From CALAED01 sp937891035 (lineage in GTDB: Bacteria > Actinomycetota > Actinomycetes > Streptosporangiales > Streptosporangiaceae), in NCBI GenBank assembly GCA_035642125.1, contig DASQSZ010000494.1:1-19652 (forward strand): DNA of 19,652 bases, read 5' to 3'. Below, piece by piece: positions 14,168 through 19,652 of the stretch; position 1 is the stretch's first letter, and each line of letters opens with the position of its first letter. The position numbers and the translations under genes are program-made. The notes under the pieces were generated by a model. That model saw only the letters and a list, made by a program, of their open reading frames with translations, was not told where the DNA came from and did not search any database.

Positions 14168-14973
14168 CCGCCGTCGCAGGCACCGCGCCACCCGCCGTCC
14201 TGCCCAAGCGGGTCAGCCCGATCGAGGGGCTGCGGCACACGCTCACGCTGACCTGGCGGGTGCTGGTGCAGATCAAGCACAACCCGATGGAGCTGATGGA
14301 CTTCAGCGTCCAGCCCATCATGTTCGTGTTGCTCTTCACGTACGTCTTCGGCGGGCAGATGGCCGGCTCGCCGTCCGAGTACGTGCAGTACATGCTCGCC
14401 GGGATCATGGTGCAAAACGCCCTGTTCGCCACTTTGAACACCGGCATGGGGCTGAACGTGGACATCACCAAGGGCGTGTTCGACCGGCTGCGCAGCCTGC
14501 CGATCTCGCAGGCGGCGCCGCTGGCCAGCCGGATCTTGTCCGACGTGGCCAAGCAGGCGTGGTCGATCACGTTGATCCTTTCCATCGGCATGCTCATCGG
14601 GTTCCGGCCGGACAGCGCGTTCGGCGTGGTCCAGGCGTTCGCGCTGGTGCTGGTCTTCACGCTGGCGTTCGCGTGGGTCGCGGTGCTCATCGGGCTGATC
14701 GTGAGCGAGCCCGAGAAGGTGATGATCTTCGGGTTCACGGCCGTGTTCCCGCTGAGCTTCACCAGCACCGCGTTCGTGCGGATCGAAACGCTGCCGGGCT
14801 GGCTACAGGCCTGGGCCAAGGTCAACCCGGTCTCCAACCTCGCCGACGCCGCCCGTGGCATGCTAAGCGGCGGTCCGGTCGGCGGCCCGGCCCTCAAGTC
14901 GCTGCTCTGGGCCGCCGTGATCATGGCGGTGGCCGCCCCGCTGGCGGTGCGCGTTCTCCGCCGCCGGGCCTGA
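14164..14973 (+). CDS. DrrB-type ABC-2 transporter permease
   Basis: The 269-residue integral membrane protein has about six hydrophobic helices (roughly 50-64, 77-92, 132-148, 157-180, 187-204, 245-263). It carries the N-terminal amphipathic TLTWRVLVQIKHNPMELMD, the cytoplasmic loop GVFDRLRSLPIS (104-114) that contacts the ATPase, and NPVSNLADAARGML (221-234), all typical of the family. The ATG overlaps the ATPase stop codon and GAAGGGAG lies upstream, so stoichiometric coupled translation is expected. A strong hairpin follows the stop by 11 bp, closing the two-gene unit. Confidence 0.94.
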   Translation: MTAVAGTAPPAVLPKRVSPIEGLRHTLTLTWRVLVQIKHNPMELMDFSVQPIMFVLLFTYVFGGQMAGSPSEYVQYMLAGIMVQNALFATLNTGMGLNVDITKGVFDRLRSLPISQAAPLASRILSDVAKQAWSITLILSIGMLIGFRPDSAFGVVQAFALVLVFTLAFAWVAVLIGLIVSEPEKVMIFGFTAVFPLSFTSTAFVRIETLPGWLQAWAKVNPVSNLADAARGMLSGGPVGGPALKSLLWAAVIMAVAAPLAVRVLRRRA

Positions 14974-14984
14974 CGCCATACGAG

Positions 14985-15020
14985 CCCGGGCCGTGATCGC
15001 CCAGTCGGTCGCGGCCCGGG
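14985..15020 (+). terminator. Strong hairpin after the ABC exporter operon
   Basis: CCCGGGCCGTG (14985-14995) pairs with CGCGGCCCGGG (15010-15020), an 11-bp G+C stem with one wobble and a 14-base loop. No T tract follows. It begins 11 bases after the permease stop codon. Confidence 0.7.
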
Positions 15021-15164
15021 ATCCCGCCCCGGCCCGGCCGGTCATGATCATTTTCGCCGGTGAACGTCCGTCCGCCGCCAGGCCATCGTGACCAGGATCA
15101 CCCGCGGTGGTGAAAGGGCCGTCAAAGAGCTCCGATCCGCCCCTGGCCATACACGGTCAGCGTC

Positions 15165-15170
15165 TAATGT
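15165..15170 (+). promoter_or_regulatory. Candidate -10 box of a leaderless promoter for the PEBP gene
   Basis: TAATGT fits the actinobacterial TANNNT -10 consensus and lies 7 bases before the ATG at 15178, where transcription would begin at or next to the start codon. The absence of any ribosome site supports this. No clear -35 element is visible. Confidence 0.35.
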
Positions 15171-15177
15171 GGGCCGC

Positions 15178-15783
15178 ATGGCTTCGCGTGTCCTGTCGCG
15201 ACCCGCGCCCCGTACCCGGGGGCGGCGGCGCGGCGTCCGCGCTTTCGCCGTCACCATGGCGATGGTGGGCGGGCTCGCCGGGTGCGGCCTGACCCAGAGC
15301 ACCGTCGACCTGGGCGAATGGTTCACCGTCACCAGCGGGGCGTTCCGTGAGGGCGGGCAGATTCCCGCCCGGTTCGGCTGCCCCGCCTACCGCGGCGGAG
15401 TGGGCAAGACTCTGCCGCTGCACTGGTCGGGGAGTCCGCAGCCGCCCGCGACCCAGGCGTTCGCCATCGTGATGGACGATCCGGACGCACCGAACGGTTC
15501 GTACGTGCACTGGGTGATCGCGAACATCGACGGGACCACCGCCGACCTGGTAGAAGGGGCGCATCCAGAGGGTGCGGTCGAGGCCATCAACACCTCCCAG
15601 ACCCCCAAGTACCAGCCGCCCTGCCCGCCCAAGGGGCAGATGCACCGGTATCGGTTCACCGTCTACGCCCTGAGTGAAAGACTGCCGCTGCAACAGGGGG
15701 CCGAGCTCGACGACGCGCTCAACCAGATCGCGAAGCACACGATCGGGCGAGGGAGGCTCACCGGGACGTTTGGCTCAAAGTGA
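15178..15783 (+). CDS. PEBP-family (YbhB/YbcL) lipoprotein
   Basis: The 201-residue product has an Arg-rich n-region, a hydrophobic stretch and a lipobox, MVGGLAGC, giving lipidated C36 after signal peptidase II cleavage, so it should sit on the outer face of the membrane. Residues 45-201 form a phosphatidylethanolamine-binding-protein fold: FGCPAYRGG, MDDPDAPNGSYVHWVIANID (99-118, with the DPDAP and HW ligand-pocket motifs) and PPCPPKGQMHRYRFTVYAL (147-165). The frame continues to 15088, but the ATG at 15178 gives the correct signal peptide. There is no ribosome site; TAATGT (TANNNT) ends 7 bases upstream, so the mRNA may be leaderless. Family function in bacteria is poorly defined; small-ligand binding or kinase inhibition is known for eukaryotic relatives. 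Confidence 0.9.
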   Translation: MASRVLSRPAPRTRGRRRGVRAFAVTMAMVGGLAGCGLTQSTVDLGEWFTVTSGAFREGGQIPARFGCPAYRGGVGKTLPLHWSGSPQPPATQAFAIVMDDPDAPNGSYVHWVIANIDGTTADLVEGAHPEGAVEAINTSQTPKYQPPCPPKGQMHRYRFTVYALSERLPLQQGAELDDALNQIAKHTIGRGRLTGTFGSK

Positions 15784-15812
15784 CACCGCTCGATGTATCG
15801 GACAAAGCGGTG
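15784..15812 (+). terminator. Hairpin after the PEBP gene
   Basis: CACCGCT (15784-15790) pairs with AGCGGTG (15806-15812), and a nested CGAT/ATCG stem can form in the loop. It begins within two bases of the stop codon (TGA 15781-15783). No T tract is present. Confidence 0.45.
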
Positions 15813-15833
15813 CGTAGCGCACAGATTGCCTGA

Positions 15834-15899
15834 ATTGGCCAATCGGTGCGAGTCGTGTGAAGGTAGATGTCCGCGAAGGGTGTGACAAGCGCTATAGCG
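15834..15899. promoter_or_regulatory. Two perfect 10-bp palindromes upstream of the low-complexity protein gene
   Basis: ATTGGCCAAT (15834-15843) and CGCTATAGCG (15890-15899) are perfect palindromes in the 226-bp gap between the PEBP gene and the large membrane protein gene. They are candidate operators or promoter parts for the downstream gene, which would then have a leader of about 100 bases. No known riboswitch class was recognised in that leader. Confidence 0.35.
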
Positions 15900-16009
15900 G
15901 TCGGCAACAATCGGGTGAGGTCCCTAGGGGCCGCGACGCAGCTGAGATCCGGGGCAAACCTGCAGGACAAGTCGGTGTCGGCCGCTAGACCAGGCATTTG
16001 GGTGGTGCA

Positions 16010-18175
16010 ATGACTTACATCGTCGTCCTCGGCCTCGTCGTGGTCGTGGTCCTCGTAGTGGTCCTCGTGGCCCTGGGGCTTCGAGCCGGCCGGGCGTCCC
16101 GCGACGAGGACGACTGGATCACGGAAGACTCGCCCCGTGGCCGGCGCGCCCCCGACTATGACGAAGAAGACGAGCTGGACCACGCCTACGGCACCGGCTA
16201 CGACCGGCGCGTGGCCGGCGCTCCGTTGGGCCCGCCACCACCGGGGCCGGCCCAGGCCGCCGGCGGGCAAAGCCGCCCCGCGGAGAAGCTGGACGACGAC
16301 GATTACTGGGCGACCATCACCTTCGACAAGCCGAAGTTCCCGTGGCAGCACGACAACGGCGCCGAGCGGCCGGCGAACGTCCCCGACCCGCTGGATGAGC
16401 ACGTGGCCGGCGAGCAATCGTCCCCCTCGCACCTGCAGCCGGCCCAGGCCGGTCCGAACGCGCCGCAGCCGTCGCCGCTGGCCGCGCCCTCGATGGCGGC
16501 GGGCCCGCTGGACCTGCCCGGTCAGCTAGCTCAGCCAGGTCAGCAGACGCGTCCGATCGACCCGCTCGACAGGTCGTTGCCGCTGCCGGCCACATCCTCC
16601 GGAGCCACCCTCTCGAACGACCCGCTGACCGGCCGGGGCCCGTTGGGCACCGGCGATCCGCTCGGTGTGTCGTTGACACGTGCGGACGCCCACGATCCGG
16701 AGGCGACGCAGGTGTACGCGGCCGATTCGCCGACGTCCTACAGCGACAAGTCGTACGGGGACAACTCCTACGCGGACAAGTCGTACGGGGAAAACTCCTA
16801 CGGCGACAACTCCTATGGCGACAAGTCATACGCCGACAACTCCTACGGCGGCGACAGCTCCTACAGTGACGTCTCATATGGCGGTGACAGCTCCTACGGC
16901 GGATCCGGTTCGTATGGCGGCACCAACCCCGGGTCGTCGTACGGAACCAGCACACCGAACTCCTACGGCGGCGGCTCCGCACTGCAAGGCCCGCTGAGTT
17001 CGTCGACATCACCCGGCTTGTCCAACTCCTCCCCTGGCTTGTCCAGCGGTTCGTCCAGCCCGTCGGTCTCGTCGGTCTCGTCGGGGTCCACGGGCGACAG
17101 CGACTCGCACCGGCTGCCCACCGTCGACGAACTACTCCAGCGAATCCAGGCGGACCGGCGCAAAACCACGACCCAGGGATCCGCGGCGAGCACCACGTCG
17201 ATCGACCCGCTGACCGATCCGCTGACCAGCGGCTCCCGCAGCGGCGGCGCGGCGGGCAACACCGGCCCGCAGCAGTCCCTCGGATCGCTTGGCTCCACCG
17301 GGTCGTCCCGCGGTGACGCCGGCTACGCCACGAGCGGCTCCTGGTCGAACCCGGGCGGCTCCTCGCCAAGCCCGTCGGGGTCGACGAACACCTCGAACCC
17401 GTCGAGCACCGGGCCGGGCGGGCCCGCCTCCTCCCCCTCCTTCGGCACCGACCCACTCGGCATCGGCACCCTCGGCGGCGGCCAGTCCGTCGGCAACGGG
17501 CTGCCGGCCGGCGACCTCGGCGGCGGATACGGATCGGCGGGCGGCGGCTACACCTCAGGACCCGGTGTCCCGACCGTCCCTTCCGGCTCCAACGGCGTCA
17601 CCGGCTCGCCGGTCGACGGCTACCCGTCGGCGCCGGTGTACGGAGAGGCGCCCCGCTACGACGACCCGCTCGGCGGCTACGGGAGCCTGCCCGGCGGTCG
17701 CGGCGACTCCTACGGATCAATGGGGCGGAACTCCGGCCCCATCCCGTTGCAGAGCCCGCCGCCCGCGGTCGAGGAGCCGAGCCGCTACGCGGACTTCACC
17801 GGTAGCAGCAACTACGGCGGCGGACCGAGCGGCGACCCGCTCAGCTCGTCGGGCGGCTACGGCACGGCGCCCGGGTCCGGCGGCGCCGGCTCGGGTTCCG
17901 GCTCCACTTACTACGGCTCCGCGCCGGCCGACCAGGGCTATGGTCAGCCTCCCGAGCAGGGTTACGGCCCGCCGCCGCAGCCCGACCCCGGGTACGGCCA
18001 GTCCGCGGGCACTACGGGTGGCCAGGCCTACTCGCCGCCGCCGGGCAACTACGGCGGAGCCCCGTACGGCTCCGGCGGCGGGCCCGCATATGGGGCTCCC
18101 GAACCGTCGACGCAGCCACAGTCGCAGCAGCGGGGCGGCGACGAATGGGACACCTACCGCGACTACCGGTCCTAG
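16010..18175 (+). CDS. Single-pass membrane protein with a giant tyrosine-rich low-complexity domain
   Basis: The 721-residue product has one Val/Leu transmembrane helix at residues 3-24 followed by RAGRASR, so the long remainder is probably cytoplasmic. The rest is almost all disordered. Residues 32-60 are acidic; 95-114 (DDDDYWATITFDKPKFPWQH) are an acidic-aromatic segment; 243-282 are eight tandem pentapeptides of the type SY[G/A/S][D/E/G][N/K/D]; 283-325 continue as SYGG-rich sequence; around 367-384 PTVDELLQRIQADRR is the only obvious helix; 480-700 is Gly/Ser/Pro/Tyr-rich with GYGQPP-like repeats; the end is DEWDTYRDYRS. The ATG at 16010 follows GGGTGG; an in-frame TTG at 15998 is less likely. 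I recognise no enzyme domain. Automated annotation might label it by its low complexity only. It is probably monocistronic. Confidence 0.88.
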   Translation: MTYIVVLGLVVVVVLVVVLVALGLRAGRASRDEDDWITEDSPRGRRAPDYDEEDELDHAYGTGYDRRVAGAPLGPPPPGPAQAAGGQSRPAEKLDDDDYWATITFDKPKFPWQHDNGAERPANVPDPLDEHVAGEQSSPSHLQPAQAGPNAPQPSPLAAPSMAAGPLDLPGQLAQPGQQTRPIDPLDRSLPLPATSSGATLSNDPLTGRGPLGTGDPLGVSLTRADAHDPEATQVYAADSPTSYSDKSYGDNSYADKSYGENSYGDNSYGDKSYADNSYGGDSSYSDVSYGGDSSYGGSGSYGGTNPGSSYGTSTPNSYGGGSALQGPLSSSTSPGLSNSSPGLSSGSSSPSVSSVSSGSTGDSDSHRLPTVDELLQRIQADRRKTTTQGSAASTTSIDPLTDPLTSGSRSGGAAGNTGPQQSLGSLGSTGSSRGDAGYATSGSWSNPGGSSPSPSGSTNTSNPSSTGPGGPASSPSFGTDPLGIGTLGGGQSVGNGLPAGDLGGGYGSAGGGYTSGPGVPTVPSGSNGVTGSPVDGYPSAPVYGEAPRYDDPLGGYGSLPGGRGDSYGSMGRNSGPIPLQSPPPAVEEPSRYADFTGSSNYGGGPSGDPLSSSGGYGTAPGSGGAGSGSGSTYYGSAPADQGYGQPPEQGYGPPPQPDPGYGQSAGTTGGQAYSPPPGNYGGAPYGSGGGPAYGAPEPSTQPQSQQRGGDEWDTYRDYRS
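16736..16855. repeat. Eight 15-bp in-frame tandem repeats coding SY-pentapeptides
   Basis: Eight contiguous 15-bp units such as TCGTACGGGGACAAC encode Ser-Tyr-x-x-x. The units differ mainly at third codon positions and at the Asp/Glu and Asn/Lys codons. The Ser-Tyr pair is kept in all eight, which suggests selection at protein level as well as repeat expansion. Confidence 0.85.
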
Positions 18176-18194
18176 GAGCGACCTTCACGCCTTG

Positions 18195-18245
18195 TCCCGG
18201 ATAAAGCGCTCATCCCGGATAAGCGCTCATCCCGGATGAGCGGTA
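18195..18245. repeat. Three 16-18-bp tandem repeats between convergent genes
   Basis: Units TCCCGGATAAAGCGCTCA (18195-18212), TCCCGGATAAGCGCTCA (18213-18229) and TCCCGGATGAGCGGTA (18230-18245) are contiguous, between the large membrane protein gene and the convergent 95-residue gene. Confidence 0.7.
18224..18242. terminator. Bidirectional terminator-like hairpin
   Basis: CGCTCAT (18224-18230) and ATGAGCG (18236-18242) form a perfect 7-bp stem with loop CCCGG, built from the junction of the second and third tandem repeats. It sits between two convergent genes and could serve both strands. Confidence 0.55.
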
Positions 18246-18261
18246 TCGCCGACCGCGCGGG

Positions 18262-18549
18262 TCACTCGAAGCGGTGTCGCGGCGCGTCCCGGCGCACGAT
18301 GTCGTAGATCTCACGCAACGACGGCCCGTCGAGGCGCGGGGTGGTATGGAGCGAGTTCACCACTGCCCCGGAGTCGTCGTAGACCTCGAAGTGGTACCTG
18401 ATGCGCCCGCCCTCACCGTTGGCTGCCAGTTGGTAGAACCGGCACCGGCACTCTTCGTCGAGGCGGTCAAGCGCGGCCTCATGCGTGGGGGTCTGGAAGA
18501 GCTCGATGCCCAAGTCGCCGATCAACTCCCTCACCATGTACACGGGCAC
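18262..18549 (-). CDS. Hypothetical protein, 95 residues
   Basis: The start GTG at 18549 has GGAGGAAGGA immediately upstream, a near-perfect ribosome site; an in-frame upstream start at 18597 has none and is rejected. The product begins VPVYMVRELIGDLGIELFQ and shows an alternating helix/strand pattern: a helix at about 22-36 (EAALDRLDEECRCRFYQLA), a strand pair RIRYHFEVYDDSGAVVNSL (about 45-63) and a final helix SLREIYDIVRRDAPRH. Two cysteines (CRC) are the only metal-ligand-like residues. It looks like a small compact alpha/beta fold. I do not recognise the family. The gene lies 148 bp downstream of the GNAT gene on the same strand and probably has its own promoter. Confidence 0.8.
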   Translation of the reverse strand: MPVYMVRELIGDLGIELFQTPTHEAALDRLDEECRCRFYQLAANGEGGRIRYHFEVYDDSGAVVNSLHTTPRLDGPSLREIYDIVRRDAPRHRFE

Positions 18550-18605
18550 GTCCTTCCTCCGACCAGGAACACCAGGATTCCATCTGGCGGCCGTCACTGT
18601 GCGTC

Positions 18606-18611
18606 AAAGTA
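18606..18611 (-). promoter_or_regulatory. Candidate -10 box for the 95-residue hypothetical gene
   Basis: On the minus strand TACTTT (TANNNT) lies 56 bp before the GTG at 18549, in a relatively A+T-rich part of the gap. A -35 element is not clear. Confidence 0.25.
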
Positions 18612-18697
18612 CAGGAAAAGTCGGCAGTTGACCCCGCCCATTTGGCCAGATATCACGTTCTACTGCCTTTGCCGCGAGAAGATTTTTACTCTGGCGG

Positions 18698-19300
18698 TCA
18701 CATATCCGCCCGCTCGCCGGCGTCGATCACGAACATGGGAAGGCGCCGGGCGAGGCCATCAACGGTGACGGAAACGGCGCGGTGGCGGTCCCACGCCGCC
18801 CTGGTGAGGCGCATCCGGCGTTCGACCTGCACAGCTCCACGGATGACATGCCGATTGACGCCGTCCGGCCGATAGCCGAGCTTGCGTGAGACGGCGTGCG
18901 ATGCCGCATTGCCCGTGAGCGCACCGGAGACGGCCTCCTCGGCGCCCAATCCCGCGAACGCGAGGTGCAGCACGGCGGCGCGCATCTCGGTGCCGATCCC
19001 CTGCCCTTGATGGCGCCGTCCGAGCCAGGAGCCCGAATCCACCTGGCGCATGACCGCGAAGTCACGCGCGTTGATGGCCTGCTGCCCGACGACCTCACCG
19101 CTGCGGAACACGGCGAGGTTGAGCGACCAGTCGTGCGGGGACCAGCTCCCCAGCTTCAGCCAGTGGTACTGGATGACGCTCCGCGCGACCTCGGCCGGCC
19201 GCTGGTCGGTCCACGGCACGAGGAACGGCATCACATCGGGCTCGTGGATGCCCTCGGCCACCGTCTCCGCAAGGTCCGCCAGCTCGTCCGGCGAGGGCAA
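18698..19300 (-). CDS. GNAT-family N-acetyltransferase (RimJ/RimL type)
   Basis: The 200-residue product has the acetyl-CoA-binding motif A of the GNAT fold, SWLGRRHQGQGIGTEMRAAV (91-110), followed by LHLAFAGLGAEEAVSGALTGNAASHAVSRKLGYRPDG, the typical 'N-x-x-S-x-x-x-x-x-K-LGY' arrangement of RimJ/RimL enzymes that acetylate protein N-termini or small molecules. The N-terminal LPSPDELADLAETVAEG is also usual. The only in-frame start is TTG at 19300; an upstream TGA closes the frame at 19322-19324 and no ribosome site is visible, so the exact start is uncertain (a CTG at 19306 would add LR). The gene lies about 200 bp downstream of the rnpB 3' end on the same strand. Confidence 0.88.
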   Translation of the reverse strand: MPSPDELADLAETVAEGIHEPDVMPFLVPWTDQRPAEVARSVIQYHWLKLGSWSPHDWSLNLAVFRSGEVVGQQAINARDFAVMRQVDSGSWLGRRHQGQGIGTEMRAAVLHLAFAGLGAEEAVSGALTGNAASHAVSRKLGYRPDGVNRHVIRGAVQVERRMRLTRAAWDRHRAVSVTVDGLARRLPMFVIDAGERADM

Positions 19301-19461
19301 CCGCAGCTCAAGGCGGCGTCGTCAGCCGCAGCCCCAGCAGCCGTGTCACGGCCGACTTCACCGCGTGTCTCCGTAAAGCTGGTCGAGTCCGGCAAGCAGG
19401 ACCCCGCTCTGGATAGCGCGCTCAAATCCGCGTTTAATCTGCCCGGAAAGTGCCCTGACCG

Positions 19462-19477
19462 AGCATGATCACATGCT
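19462..19477. promoter_or_regulatory. Inverted repeat between rnpB and the GNAT gene
   Basis: AGCATG-ATCA-CATGCT is a perfect 6-4-6 inverted repeat about 160 bp before the GNAT start and 25 bp after the rnpB 3' end. It could be an operator or a weak terminator for rnpB. Confidence 0.3.
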
Positions 19478-19501
19478 GCGATACAGGTCAACGTCATGAG
19501 A

Positions 19502-19652
19502 GGCGGACGACCCAGCCTATAGGCCGGGTTTTGTGGTCCACGCGAGTGGACCGGCGGCCATCCATCTCGGGCCGCCGTTGCCGGCGGCCTCTAGCGGTCT
19601 ACCCGCAGGCTCGGGCGGGCCGCCCTCGAACGCCTGCGCGGGTCCGCCTGAG
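19502..19652 (-). ncRNA. rnpB: RNase P RNA (rnpB), 3' portion, truncated by the window edge
   Basis: Read on the minus strand, the end of the window holds the conserved 3' landmarks of bacterial RNase P RNA: CGGGTAGA near 19606-19598, GATGGATGG (19566-19558, the GAUGnAUG segment), and ACAAAACCCGGCCTATAGG (19534-19516), which matches the universally conserved ACAGAACCCGGC segment with one substitution. The final GGGTCGTCCGCC would be the 3' strand of helix P1, pairing with the 5' end beyond 19652. RNase P RNA is the catalytic subunit that trims tRNA 5' leaders. The exact 3' end is uncertain by a few bases. About 150 of the expected roughly 400 nucleotides are present. Confidence 0.92.

Noticed and set aside
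13070..14191. 373-codon minus-strand ORF opposite the ABC ATPase
   Set aside because: Mirror of a gene with complete Walker and signature motifs; no independent support.
15900..16009. Possible riboswitch (resemblance to M-box, c-di-GMP or TPP core pieces)
   Set aside because: Only isolated short matches; the required paired elements and lengths are not present.
19231..19497. 88-codon minus-strand ORF directly after rnpB
   Set aside because: Overlaps the GNAT gene in another frame, lacks a ribosome site and has no domain-like pattern.

Overview
The window is chromosomal DNA of very high G+C from an actinomycete. The evidence is G/C-ending codons throughout, a SepH cell-division protein, a ferrochelatase of the Cys-cluster type, a CutR-like response regulator and DrrA/DrrB-type transporter genes. 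A streptosporangial-type genus (Thermomonosporaceae or Streptosporangiaceae) is my best guess from the sequence style, but it cannot be proven from the window. No transposase, integrase, phage gene, tRNA or CRISPR array is visible. This looks like core or near-core chromosome, not a mobile island.

Layout. (1) 1-799, minus: a CutR-like OmpR-family response regulator overlaps (ATGA) the start of the next gene, probably its sensor kinase, which runs off the left edge. (2) 1124-1303, plus: a 59-residue helical protein divergent from the regulator. The 324-bp gap between them carries an 11-bp-period direct repeat. (3) 1481-6584, minus: a co-directional run in transcription order lytic transglycosylase, ferrochelatase, S9 prolyl-oligopeptidase-like peptidase, inositol monophosphatase family protein. 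The ferrochelatase and peptidase genes overlap by 3 bp (the shared G of the stop and start is within GTGA), and the phosphatase follows after 27 bp. (4) 6801-8111, plus: a D-arabinono-1,4-lactone oxidase-type FAD enzyme, divergent from the transglycosylase. (5) 8153-9061, minus: a membrane protein with two hydrophobic regions and long disordered segments. (6) 9576-10823, plus: sepH, behind a long leader. (7) 10894-12974, minus: two bacterial-PH-domain membrane proteins (YdbS/YdbT type) with a GTGA overlap. (8) 13187-14973, plus: DrrA-type ATPase and DrrB-type permease with an ATGA overlap, ended by a strong hairpin. (9) 15178-15783, plus: a PEBP (YbhB/YbcL) lipoprotein, possibly leaderless. 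(10) 16010-18175, plus: a 721-residue single-pass membrane protein that is almost entirely low complexity with tandem S-Y-G/A-D/E-N/K repeats. (11) 18262-19300, minus: a 95-residue unknown protein and a GNAT acetyltransferase. (12) 19502-19652, minus: the 3' part of RNase P RNA (rnpB), cut by the right edge.

The genes do not form one pathway. Envelope and division themes recur: transglycosylase, SepH, PH-domain pair, ABC exporter, PEBP lipoprotein, two disordered membrane proteins. Heme supply (ferrochelatase) is coupled to a peptidase. The features that most deserve a second look are the tyrosine-rich, prion-like membrane protein, the FtsX/MacB-like domain that appears to sit in front of the transglycosylase domain, the duplicated translation start upstream of sepH, and short tandem repeats of unrelated sequence in several intergenic gaps.
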